From Voacanga thouarsii (taxonomy: Eukaryota; Streptophyta; Magnoliopsida; Gentianales; Apocynaceae), in assembly GCA_026120185.1 (NCBI GenBank), contig JANUWF010002120.1, forward strand, positions 310,001 to 374,000: DNA of 64,000 nt. Reading direction: 5' to 3'. How positions within the stretch are numbered: position 1 is the stretch's first letter; each line of letters starts with the position of its first letter. This document shows positions 23,087 through 34,549 of this stretch, one piece after another. The translations under genes were made by a program, and so were the position numbers. The notes under the pieces are model-generated. The model saw only the letters and a list, made by a program, of their open reading frames with translations, ran no database searches and had not been told where the DNA came from.

Positions 23087-25086
23087 TGTTAGTTTAAAAA
23101 ATAGAGAGCATGCTTATAGGAAACAAAAAAAAAAAAAAAAAAAGGAGGAAAAACATGAACGACGAACAACAGCAGCATGGAAGCATTTAGACCATACCTT
23201 TGCGTGCCTTAAACCTCTTAGGCTGTGGAAGAATGGATTAAATCATAAGGACAACTCCTTCTACCACGTTTGATGAAGCCTCCGGTTGTTCTCCTGCCAA
23301 TCTCCTACTTCTCCTCAGGTGCATTAACGCCAGGCTTTTCAGCTCTTAGAATATGCCACTGCCCAACTTCTTGTTGGTGAACACAACGGGTGAGGAGAGC
23401 ATCAGACTCAATGTTCTTGGTTAGCTTCTTTGTTTTATTAGCAAAACACCAAGAATAGAGAATGAAAAGTCACGAGAGAGAGAGAGAGAGAGTCACAAGA
23501 GAGAAAAACCTTAGAAAAATCAAAAGTTTTATTTTCCAAATAGAGAGCCGAGAGTAATGAAGCCAAAAATAGGTTCTTAATTAAACTGATAACAATATCC
23601 TCCGGGATTTAATATTTCAAACACTCGGATATTATTAACAGAGTAAGTTTGGCTTCACCCTAAACTCTTTTGAATCGTATTTGGAAAAATCCTATGGTCC
23701 AGGCTATTGGGCCAAAATAATATTTATTTTTTTTTGGACCCGAAAAGCCCAAAATAATAAACATTAATTATTTATTCCTTGGACTTAAATAAATAACCCA
23801 ATAAATAATTAATGAGCCCAAATAAACAAAAAATAATTAAAATTTAATTATTTATTTCTTAGGTTTAAATAAATAACCCAATAAATAATTAAGCATTAAT
23901 TATTTCCCTCTAGTTTAAGCCCAAATTAATTTTTTTAATTATTTAAACTGGACATAGACTCTGAATAATTAATTAACAATTAAACCAGATAATAAATTTC
24001 TCTCAATTTATTTTATTCCAGTCTAATAATAAATTAGACTTCTTAAATAAAATAAAACCCTCTTTAACTGAGACCAATTCCTCAACCCGAAATTAATTAG
24101 GACTTACGGGCTATTCTGAGGACCAAAAAGACGTATCGCCTGAAATGACCAAAATACCCCTACTATATAAATAGCTTTATTTTACATTTTAAATATTTTC
24201 TAATATCACCATAAGGAAATATTGACCCCAAGGACAATGCTGCGTTAGCAAAGTCTCCGACCTACAGGTGAAATGACTAAAATACCCCTCTACACATCGC
24301 CGTGCATTTAGAGAGGAAGAAGTGTACTAACATCCCTATATATGACATCTACCATCCTTAGGCTTCTAGTCCAATGATCCACGACTTCCTGGAGTGTTTC
24401 CGCTTTTCAAGGGAGCTACCCTAAAGCAAAAATGCAAGTCATGTTTCCCAGGACCCAGGACATTTAGATCATTCAGACAACCACAAGGGGCGATATTGTG
24501 TAGAAACTATCTTGTACAAGTCTGTCTTAACTTACTAGTTACATAAACCCAATATGCAAGTATATTGGTTTTACCATAGAACCTCAATTATAGCATATCA
24601 AAGTATATGCTTCCAGCTTCGTCAGACCACCAACTCATACTCAAGTCGTAGAATACTAGTCACGCTGTAGCGGTAGTAGTCTAGGTTTCTACCATATAGT
24701 ACTTTTAGAAACCACTACTATAAGTCTTGTTCTACGTATTCGTAATGTGCTTATGTCATGAAGTGAGTGGACTACTCACTGGCTAAAGGTAAGTCATTCC
24801 TCATTTGGAATTCATAACATAATAACCTAAATATGATGAGATTCCCATTCTCGTCAATTGGTTAAGAACAAATGTTTATGTGTTTAAGTAACCCATGATC
24901 CATACCTTGCTGTGAAAGACCACCATTCACATGGATCACTTATTTAAACACAATGGGTCTTTTTCAAACAAAATTGTGCACAAATAAAGAAAATAAATTC
25001 ACATACGATTTCTAAAAATAAATTCTTTTATTAAAATATTCAATATTTATATCAGAAACCTAGTCTAAGAAGGCATATTCCCAACA
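23087..25086 (-). mobile_element. Solo copia LTR, 2000 bp, nested in gypsy element
   Basis: On the minus strand it begins TGTTGGGAATATGCC and ends TTTAAACTAACA. A perfect 5-bp duplication GAATC flanks it (23082-23086 and 25087-25091). No coding sequence lies inside. It holds a (GA)n microsatellite (23474-23492) and an A-run (23125-23143). Its start resembles the copia LTR at 33988 (TGTTGGAATGTATGCC), suggesting the same group with LTRs near 1.9-2.0 kb (Angela-like in size). Confidence 0.88.
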
Positions 25087-25534
25087 GAATCATGGATAAA
25101 TCTAACTCCTTGAGACATGTTAAACTCCATACATCATCATTTAGACTATTGTTCTCCCAGAATAGAGAGGAACCTAAGAAATCACGTGACAAAGAGAGAT
25201 TCAAATTAGTAGCACATAGAGGAGAATCGAATGCCTTCCTTTTCACATTGGGCAATTGTTTCTCATATCCTCTCTCCTCTCCTTGGGGGTCTTCTTATGC
25301 AAGTGTATATGCCTTTATGGCATCTTCAACCAATTTGGCTAGTTGTGTTCTTGCAGAGCTCATTCGTTGGGATGCTTCTTCATACCCCCTAATGGACGTG
25401 TTTGTGTTGGAAACAAAGGATTGGATTGAAACTTCATGTGACGTCTCACTAAAAGTATCAATAGGAGCTTGCAATCTTGCCAACATAGGATCATTATAGC
25501 TCATTTGACATTGTGCCCATGAATAATTGCCCAT
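25052..25534 (-). pseudogene. Degenerate ORF of the non-autonomous gypsy element
   Basis: Minus-strand frames 25295-25534 and 25052-25255 together read MGNYSWAQCQMSYNDPMLAR, a helical segment with TQLAKLVEDAIKAYTLA, and then LCATNLNLSLSRDFLGSS. It begins about 200 bp after the PBS, the position of gag. The last 35 bp (25052-25086) lie in the nested LTR, so the true element ORF continues at 23081. No zinc knuckle or catalytic motif is visible and I do not recognise the family. The overlapping plus-strand frame 25092-25499 is a shadow. Confidence 0.45.
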
Positions 25535-25737
25535 AATGATATTTTGAATCTCGCACTCAAAGAAAAATAAAAATCAATTAAAAAAATAAAAACAAAAAAA
25601 AATAACAAAAAAATAAAGAAAAGAAAAATATACAAATTAGAAATATTCACAAACTACCTAAACAAAAAAATTAGTAATATATACAAATACAACAAAGGCT
25701 AAATCAACAAGATTCGAGTATTTCTGATAGTGCCCAT

Positions 25738-25755
25738 CCTCGGCAACGATGCCAA
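25738..25755 (-). promoter_or_regulatory. Primer-binding site (tRNA-Asp-like)
   Basis: Minus-strand TGGCATCGTTGCCGAGGA follows the 5' LTR end by 5 bases. It is close to TGGCGCCGTTGCCGGGGA, the PBS common in Athila/Tat-type gypsy elements. Confidence 0.8.
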
Positions 25756-25760
25756 AAACT

Positions 25761-27183
25761 TGATGCATGTTTTTTAGTATAGAAAATATTACCAACAAAT
25801 TACACAATTAATCAAGTTTTATTTAAAATGCCAACCACTAAAACCCCACTATGGGCAAGTATAGTCATCGTATAGTATAAGACTAACAAGTATCGAATCC
25901 ACGAGAACTTAGGCTCCCACCTTACTTTATCCAAATCTTTATTGTTTAGCCAATAAAATAATAAGAGAATAAAAAAGAAAAATAAAGATAAAAATAGATA
26001 TAACTCAAGGATGCAATTTCATGTAAATAGAAAATTATTTTGAAAACATAATATTGAATCACTTAGCATGTACCACAATCAATTGTCATCTTGGCATCAT
26101 GGCGGAACTTAAGTAAAATCCAATCGTTTTCCAAGTCATGAACTTACTTATATAGATTCCACTTCTTTCCCAATCCATGGAATCACTATCCCATGATTAA
26201 TTTAGCAGATTTTCCAATCAAACCAAAGTAATAAAAAGATGTATTAAACTCATATCTTAGAAACATAAAATTAGCCAATGACCCTATGCTCTAGGTGAAA
26301 TTAACTAATCTTTGATTGCTTAAGTTCTTCAATCTTAACTTCGTTTATCAAGGTCATCAAGATCTAACAAATATGAAATCAATGCAATGAACTTCTAACA
26401 TTGTTTCCCAAGTCAATTAGAAGAAAACGCATCAATAACCAATGATAACAAGTAATCAAATACTAGGGGTAACAATAGATTAATAAAAAATTCCAATTAA
26501 CTCAAAATCATAATCTCAAAAATAATATCCAATTACAACCAAAAACATTAAGCATATCAGAGTTCTAGAAAAGTAAACAAAGGATATAAGATAGAACTCA
26601 TAGACAAGTCTTTCTTTTTCTCTTGAAAACCTTCTTTGAACAATGCCCCTTTGAGTGGTGATTTTGTCTTTGAATAATAAGTAGCTAGCTTGGATCCTTC
26701 AAATCACACATTTATCTTGTATTTTTCTTGTTTAAATAGGCTTCTAAGAGGCTAAAATTCATTCCTTAAGAGTCCTAGGCTGAGTAGGGATTGAAAAATA
26801 CCAAAACTCTTGGAAATTACCAAATCTGCGTATGATTGGAAAAGTCCACCGACTTTAGACAAAGTGGAGCCGGTGCTGGCTCTGTGGGTCATGACAAGCG
26901 TCGGCTGTGCTTTGGTAGGTCCGGTCGTGCTTTGTTTTTTGAACGACAAAACACTATTTTTCTAGATCGGGGCCGGAGCAGCTCCGTGGGTCATGGCCGG
27001 TGCTAGTCATTCTCTGATGGCGATGGTTTGTTCATTTTTCTTCGTTTTCTGCAATAAAAATCCAAAACACATTTTCAAGGATAAAATATCAAATATGAAG
27101 GAATATGCCTAGTTATTACAACAAATGTATCACAAAACTCCCTCAAATAACTAGAAAAATATAGATGAATTTTGCCCCTATCA
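25761..27183 (-). repeat. 5' LTR of the minus-strand gypsy element, 1423 bp
   Basis: On the minus strand it starts TGATAGGGGCAAAATTC and ends ACATGCATCA. It is 113 bp longer than its partner because the GC-rich patch is present twice (about 26860-26900 and 26965-27010) around an unrelated T-rich spacer. Confidence 0.9.
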
Positions 27184-29342
27184 GATATAACGGATTATTA
27201 ATTTCAACCACTCACATTCTTGGCTTGCCTTATCAATAATAATTTGTATGATTAGAAGAAGTGTTTGCTATATATTATTTTGTATAATGCCATAATATAG
27301 CAGTACCATTACATGAAAACTAATAACTAGTTTGAGAACATACTTTATATGAGTTAGATAGACAATAAACATCTGTATAATCAATCAACATTAGGATAAT
27401 TTTATTTGAATAAAATAATCCAAGATCAAGTATCCCTTGGAGATATCTTAGGATATTGTTAATATCATTTCAATGTCATCGTGTTGAAGAAAAACTAAAT
27501 CTTGCTAATAAATTCACAGAAAAATGTTATATCAAGTCGAGTGTTAATATCAAAGTATATTAATGCACCAATTGCATTAAGATATGGTACTTTAGGACCA
27601 AGAAGTTCTTTATCATCTTCCCAAGATTGGAAAAGATTTTTATTTACATCTATTGACCCGACAACCATTAGAATACTTAAAAGATATGCTTTGACTTGAT
27701 AACTATCAGAACCTTTGCTGTATATGTTGATTGATAAAAAAAAAAAAAAAAGGGAATCTTTTAGATGTTTAATTTGTAAACTAAGACAAAGTTTTATTCT
27801 TTCAAAATCCTTAATTTGAAATTCTTATTTCAGGCTATCTCTTACCTCTTGGAGTTCCAATGAAATTCCAATAATGTTGATATTAATATATATAGCAAGT
27901 GTAACAAAGTTAGATCTAGGTTTCTTGATAAAGACACATAGATGTACTAGATCATTTTTATATCCTGATTTTAATAAATATTCATTAAGAGACTTGCATT
28001 TAGATTGTTTTAAACCATACAATAACTTTTTTAATTTAATGGAATAATTATCACGAGTATCAAAATTATTATTTTAAGTATACTAAATCCTTTTGAGATT
28101 TTCATATGAATATCATTATCGAGGTTTCCATATAAATTAGTAGCTACATCCATTATATGCATGCCAATCTTTTCACGTATACTAGACTTACAAGGTATTA
28201 GAGTGTAACTGCATCAACCATGGTTGAATATTTTTCATCATAATTAATACTTAATTTTTGCAAAAATCTTTGTACCACAAGTTGTGCTTTATATCTTATG
28301 ACTTCCTTGTTTTCATTTTGCTTTCCTACAAATACCACACATTTACAACTAATTGGATTTACACATTTTGATGCTCGAACTACATGTACAAAAATATCAC
28401 ACTTTGCAAGTGAATTTAATTTCGAGTGAATTACATCTTTCTATTATGTTCGATCACTTCTATGATGACATTCTTCAAGTGGTGTTAGTTCAAGATCTTA
28501 ATTATTTTTTAATACAACAAGTGCCATATTGCATGCAAAAATATTATCAACAATTGTTTCCATCCGATTCTTACTTCTACCATAAGTAATAAAATTGATA
28601 GAAATCTCAGTATTATTTTCACTACTCTCAGAAATTTGGATCATTTCATTAGTTTCCATTTGGTCCTTATTTTCTAACTCTTCAATCTTATTACCTTGAT
28701 GATGTAATCCCTTCACCCCCCCCTAAGATTATTATGTTTTGAACCAAAGGGTTGCCAACCTTCAAGCATGTTTTTGATTTAGTAGCTATAGGAATTTCAT
28801 TTTATCCTGTTGGGACTTCTATCTGAATAGGAACATCTATAACTGGAATATACAATTTGGTTACCCTTGTAGAGTTAACAAAAGAATTTGGCAATTGATT
28901 TTGCAAGGATTTGTAAATGAATTATCTTTTGAACTACTAATTCACTCGCACTTGTACGCGGATCCAAATAATTTAATGATATTGTTTAGGCAAGCTCTTT
29001 TTTATGTAGTTTATGATCTCCCCTAATTTAGGAGGTAATGTTTCATTAAAATGACAATCAACAAAGGCAAGCTCTTTTTTATGTGGTTTGTGTTTTGTCC
29101 CTAATTTAAGAAACAAAATTTCATCAAAATGATAATCAGCAAATCTTTCTATGAATACGTCGAGAGTTAATAGTTCAAGATATCTTATTATAGAGGGAGA
29201 ATTATATTCATCATATATTTCTAATCTTCTTTGAGGACCTATTTTAGTACGTTAATTTGGCACTATTTGTACATATACAACACACCAAAAAAATTCTCAA
29301 ATAAGTAATATTTGGTTCTGAATTAAAAGTTAATAGCAAGAG
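27184..29342 (-). pseudogene. pol: Copia pol: integrase C-terminus, RT, RNase H (minus strand)
   Basis: Reading the minus strand from 29342: NITYLRIF and PQRRLEIYDEYNSPSIIRYL (integrase C-terminal), EISINFITYGRSKNRMET then VDNIFACNMAL (linker typical of one copia group), RYKAQLVVQRF and SINYDEKYS (RT), YGLKQS and NEYLLKSGYKND, then the catalytic box reading YININIIG where YVDD is expected, then DDKELLGPKVPYLNAIGALI and ILRYLQGILDLGLFY (RT/RNase H junction). Many stops and frame changes occur. It is interrupted at 27184 by a gypsy element and continues at 19794; its upstream integrase part is at 33633-33884. Confidence 0.85.
28990..29143. repeat. Imperfect tandem duplication, 77-bp period
   Basis: Units 28990-29066 and 29067-29143 both begin GCAAGCTCTTTTTTATGT and end with related CAA/AAA-rich sequence. 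It duplicates the integrase-linker block FADYHFDEILFLKLG on the minus strand. Confidence 0.85.
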
Positions 29343-31202
29343 TGTAACACCCCGCTACCTATGTACCCTGAGAGAGGCGGGGATGTCGCCCTGTCCAAAG
29401 GATAAGGGGTCTTTATAATGAGGTAAATAAATAACGCATCCAAATAATACCTCAAACAAAAACTTAAATGCAATACAACTCGAGTAAAACTTACATAGAG
29501 TTCTCAAAATAAAGTTTGACAGAACATTGCCTCTAGGTAAAACAACTAAAATATAAAGTATAAGATCTTGAACTCTAGCCCCCACCTTATCTTTAGTGCT
29601 CACAACCTGAAAAAATGCACGAATAATGTGAGAAATAATGTTTCCAGTAAGTCCTCAGTGTATGAGAGTGGTTATTTGAAATAATTTTATGATATACATT
29701 TTGAAATATCCAAAAGCGTAATTTCAATCATAATTAATAGTTTAAACATAAGAGTGGCATTTTCAATTTTCATTCCCAATAAATAACTTTACTTCAAGGA
29801 AATTAACCACTCAACAATAAAATGGACTATGAAACCTTGCATCAAATCCTGAGTCATGAAACCCTACATCATGACCCTATACTATGAAATCCTACATCTC
29901 AGTACAGTGGGTGATCGGCCTATGGGTGGGGATACTTCTCCTTCTGTTAGATGCCTCTAACTTACTGGTTGTCCATTCTGAAGAAAAACAATCCTACTTG
30001 GAATTGGTTGCTAGCACAAACTGACCTGACTCCCTACCACTATCGCCTAATTAGAAACAAGTTCGCCTCTCGGAGGTGGCCACCTAGCGGAAAGCTAGTT
30101 GCTCCTTCTTAGGCTAGTGCTAGTAGCCTACCCTTATTGAGTACTCAACGTTTTTACATGAAGTAGTAATAAAAAAGAAAGTATCTAGCATTATATGGTA
30201 AACCTTGATTAAATCATTTAGTGCAAAAATCAAGTGAATTATTTTGAAATCCCTTTAGTTTAAGAAATCAGTGCGTGAGTTCAAATAGAGTAAAAAAACT
30301 AGCCATACAGAACATTTTAATACAAAATCCGTGTTTCCAATGGCAAAATGTAATACTTGATAATATTGCAATTGCTATATTTTACATACAATTTAATGTA
30401 AAAAGTTATCTCAATATTGCAAATCAATTTCTTAACCCCAATGAGTGGATTCTTGCTCTTGACCTCCTTCTAAGTCTAGAAGTCATAAAATAAATAAGTC
30501 ACAACCTAATCCTAGTATTTTAGGAAATCATGATCCTTATATAATTAATTCCCTATTCACATACAACGAATAAGGCTTCAAATAAATCATTATCCAAACC
30601 TTTACTACATCCCTAGTATAAAATACTTATAATTATTATACCTAAATAAGGATACAAATTAATAATAGGTAGTTTCCTTAGAAATTCTTAAGCTGATCAC
30701 AATTTCCAATAAGTTATCCCTTCCTTTCTAAGTATATAATACATAAGAAAACACCTCAAATTGACCTCAAATTTTACAGAGAAAAACCTTAATGCATTTA
30801 AAACAAGATTCAGGTGGTCCTTCACAAAAATTAGATTTAAATCAGGCTCAAAAGAATTATTTTCGTTACTGTAGCATTGTATCCAGAACATACTAGCGTT
30901 AAAGAAAAATTCGTAACTTTTAATTCCCACTTCAGAAAAATTTGAAATTTTACAAGTAGCATCTACACACGTAAAGCTACTTTTTTTTTACCTTTCTCAA
31001 ATTCAGACTTTATTACACCGAAATAATGGTGGCGATCTAACTGTGCAACAGAAACAAAACACTATGTCCCTTCAATTTTTTTTCAAAAATTACTGGGCTT
31101 AAAACTAGGTTTTTCTTCATAATTATTAACATAAATACCTTCCTTAAAAACATCGAAAGGCCCTATAATAATAAATTATATGGATAATTTATTTTGAACC
31201 AA
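29343..31202 (-). mobile_element. Truncated Tekay-like LTR (3' terminal part), minus strand
   Basis: It starts TGTAACACCCCGCTACC, the reverse complement of the terminus seen at 11035 and 46101. It shares the blocks GGGGATGTCGCCCTGTCC and GGGTCTTTATAA and the GAGTACTCAACG block (30140-30151) with 10285-10320. Its inner end fuses at about 31200 with a gypsy LTR fragment, so the 5' part is lost. It sits inside the copia integrase. Confidence 0.75.
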
Positions 31203-33632
31203 ATCAAGCTACTATCATATTTGGTATTTGATTCCTTGATATCATTGGTTATTGATGCGAGTTCTTCTAATTGACATGAGATGACAATGTTAGGAGTTTC
31301 ATTGCATTGATTTTGTATTTGTCTAATCTTGATATGTTAGTGTTGTGCCCTAGAGGCAATCACTTGTACCATGTATATTGCATATTAAATTAATAAGAGG
31401 CATTCTTTATCTTTCAGTTTGATTGTTATATCTAAATATGTGTACAAACCGTTAGATAAAGTCCCTAGTACAACATAGTGTTAAGGAAATCATGATAGAG
31501 ATTATGATGTGAGATTCCTACTACACTATGCAGTGTTTGTACTTAAATAATCCCCAGTCATAGTATTAATAAGATGGGACATTATTAATATGCCAAGACT
31601 GGCACATGTTATATCTCTTGATTGGATCAAGCGGTGGTTCTCATATCCGTGGGTATTGGGATACTCAGGATTAACGTGTGGATGCTTGTTTTGAAACAAG
31701 TTCATTGGATGACCTAGCTACGAGATAATCACTTGGATAACTATTTAGTGCCAGTGATAGAATCTCATTATAGCAAGTGTGCAAGTATCCTTAGACTTGA
31801 GATCTCCAAGGTACTTTGTTTATCGAGCGTTGTATTTTGATTCTAATCTTTGGAGTCTTATCTAGGACCGCCTATGGGATGGATATTGGGTACAACGTAA
31901 AGTAAACGAAAGTAGTTGAGAGGGTCAATAAAGGATTCACCACTCCTAATAGTAGGAGAGTATATCTCAAGGCCACTTGTAGAAATCATTACTCATGAAG
32001 TCCTTGGCCAAGGCGACTATGCCATGGAAATGGTTCCAATTGATACACATATCGAGTAATGGATTTCTTGAACAAGTACTAAAATATTCGGGCCAGAATT
32101 AATAAAATTCTGGAGGGAGTTGACACTAATTCCATGCTCTAGACCGAATGAGCTATTGTATGTTGAAAGGAGTTTATTGCACTGATAATTTGAAATTGAA
32201 AGGTTCATGTCAAGCCACTTGACTTTCTGGACTTTTGGGTGGTCAAGAGTCATTGCTAGATGTCGCTTTTGATATGCTAAATATGAATTTATTAATTAGA
32301 GAAATAATAAATTTAATCCTTTATTTTAGTAAGGATTATTAATTCTAATATTGTTAGAATTAATTCATATTATGCTACCAATAAGACCAGGAAACCTAAT
32401 GGGTCACACACAATAAAGGTTTGAATGCTCAAATATATTATTTGATAATATTGTGGGGTTAATTAAGAGAAGGGAATATATTTATAGGTGAATTATAAGT
32501 TTGTTATAATTCATGGGACCTAATTGTAATTAAGTAAACTTCAAGGACCAATTTGTTGACAATTGGACGTTGAAGGACTAAGTTGCAATTTATGGTAATT
32601 ATAAATCTATAAATATAAGGAAACGGTTTCCTTAGGGTTTGAGACAGACTATTCACGCAATAACAGAGAAACCGTTTCTCTGCCTCTCTCTTGATCAAAC
32701 CCTAGCCGTCTCTCTTCTTGATCAAAACCCTAGCCTCCCGAATTCTACTAGCATAGAATTGTGAGATTGTGAGCATTCAACCTTGTGTGGATTATCATTA
32801 GAGGGAGTTCTTTCTTAGACTTCAATTGAGCTGCAGTGAACGGTTTTGGATAATCTGGATCGCGCCTGCGTTCTAGTTTCTGAAATTTTTAATACCAGCT
32901 TCACGAGGTAATAGACGCAATCTTCTCCTTTTTCCCGTTTCTATTGCAAACCCGTGATCCATGGCTTGGATTTCTTGTTGTTTTCCGCTGCGCTTAATCT
33001 GATTATGCATGATAGAAATCCTACATGATAGACTTGAGTGACGAAGTTAAGATTATAGGACTAAGTAATTAAAGATTAGTTGATTTCACCTCGAGTAAAG
33101 GGTTATTAGCTAATTTCATGATTCTAAGGAATTGGGCTTAATGCATGTTTTGGATATGTTAACTCGATTGGTAAATCTGTTAATTTAATCAAAATATAGG
33201 ATTCCATGGATTGGAAAATGAAGTGGGATTTATTTAAATAGATTCATGACTTGTGAAGCAATTAAATTTTACTTTATATTCCTTCATGATGCTAAGATGA
33301 TAATGAGTTGAGAGAATTGCTAGTTGGCTCATTATCATGTTTTCTAGGATCATTGTCTAAATTGCATAAACTTACATCCTTGAGTTGTATATATTTCTTT
33401 ATTTATCTTTTTTATTATTTTCTCACTTTTTTAGGTCGGTTACACAATGAATGAAAAGTGATTAGTGTGTACTTATTCCTTTAAGGATTGATACTCGTTA
33501 ATTCCCTAAACTATGCTTGCGATGAGTATAAGTACTTGTATGTGTATTTTGAGATAAATATTTTAATTAAAACTTGACTATAGGATGGATTTAAAATTGA
33601 TGATTTTTATGCACCTAAAATTTAGGCATCAA
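31203..33632 (+). mobile_element. Truncated gypsy LTR (same family as 25761-27183), plus strand
   Basis: Sequences 31210-31334 and 33026-33632 match the right half of the minus-strand gypsy LTRs (for example TTGGTTATTGATGCG and GACGAAGTTAAGATT) and end TTTAGGCATCA. It is split by the solo copia LTR 31335-33025. The left half is missing, cut at the junction with 29343-31202. It is followed directly by copia integrase. Confidence 0.8.
31335..33025 (+). mobile_element. Solo copia LTR, 1691 bp, with perfect TSD
   Basis: It begins TGTTAGTGTTGTGCCC and ends AAATCCTACA, flanked by the duplication TGATA (31330-31334 and 33026-33030). It holds no coding sequence. A TATA-like region with CTATAAATATAAGGAAACGG is at about 32608-32627. 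The minus frame at 32504-32698 is a shadow. Confidence 0.9.
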
Positions 33633-33884
33633 TGTTCCATAGTAAGGTCAATCGACATGCAATAAGCATCAAATGCATGAGACGAATATTTTTCGTCATT
33701 ATCAAGATGGATTCTTTTAATATGATAATCTAAAAATTGTGCTTTTAAGCAAATTATTTGAGCAAGTAATCTACTAAATGCTAGGTTGTAGGTTGATAAT
33801 ATCCTAGCATGCGATTACCAAGTCGATGTATCAATGAAAACTATAAAAAATCTAATTTACCTACATGGTGATTTGGTTCATATA
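33633..33884 (-). pseudogene. Copia integrase core fragment (minus strand)
   Basis: Minus-strand reading gives FLDYHIKRIHLDNDEKYSSH then AFDAYCMSIDLTMEH, matching the copia integrase block with a catalytic Asp in LDN and the following AFNDYC. It is the upstream part of the element at 27184-29342. About 60 codons expected between the two are missing at the 31200 junction. Confidence 0.75.
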
Positions 33885-33987
33885 TGTAACACCCCTATTT
33901 CATTAAGTTGTATGGTTGTAATAACTGGGTGTCGCCCCATTTGAGCTTTAGATAAAGGGTCTTTATAACAATTTTTAAACTTAAAAG
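33885..33987 (-). mobile_element. Short Tekay-like LTR terminus
   Basis: It starts TGTAACACCCC and carries GGGTGTCGCCCC and GGGTCTTTATAA in the same order as at 29343 and 56928. Only about 103 bp remains before a copia LTR begins at 33988. Confidence 0.7.
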
Positions 33988-34549
33988 TGTTGGAATGTAT
34001 GCCCAAAATAATTTATGTATTTCTATATTTTAAAAATTTATAAAATATTTCAGTCAAATGGTTATTTGTTTATATATGTTAGCACATTAATGTCTAAGTG
34101 TGTTAGTAAGTAATCTACACGATTGTATTGTACTTTCACAGTATGATGTAGATCATGTGCTACTAACATGCAAGTAAAAATGTTCTTGATCAATTAATGA
34201 AACTGGGCACTTCATCAAGGATTTGATTATTACACTATAGTTTCTAAATAGGGAATGGTTTACCTTTAACCAATATGTAGTCCTCTCATGCCAATAGTGT
34301 AAGTGTATTTAGAATATGTAAAATTAGACAATGCGATAATAATCTTTATAAAAGTAATATAATAAATAAAGATTGGGTTACTGCTACTACTATGTAGATG
34401 AGTACCCTTAGACTTGAGTATAAGTTGGTGATCTGGTGAAGTTGGACTTATACAATAGAGTTTCTATATTTCACTTAGTGAAGATATCACTCCCTTGTGA
34501 TTGTTTAGGATAATCTATATAATCTAGTGCCCTGGAAAACATAACTAAG

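Larger units (their letters stand above)
19795..27183 (-). mobile_element. Non-autonomous Ty3/gypsy element (Athila/Tat-like ends), minus strand
   Basis: It has two LTRs (25761-27183 as 5' LTR, 19795-21104 as 3' LTR, read on the minus strand), a PBS similar to the tRNA-Asp type at 25738-25755 and a polypurine tract at 21105-21117. Internal DNA is about 2.65 kb after removing the nested solo LTR 23087-25086 and its duplicated site. It shows one degenerate ORF region and no RT, integrase or protease. It splits a copia RNase H (27184 to 19794). Flanks AACTT and GATAT do not match, so the target duplication is mutated or the ends are recombinant. LTR lengths differ by 113 bp. Confidence 0.8.

Noticed and set aside
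25092..25499. 135-codon plus-strand ORF
   Set aside because: It lies opposite the gypsy element's own minus-strand ORF, which has the right position after the PBS; the plus frame is a shadow.
29343..33987. A single reverse-oriented long LTR split by insertions
   Set aside because: Two separate TGTAACACCCC termini (29343 and 33885) are present, so at least two LTR ends are involved.
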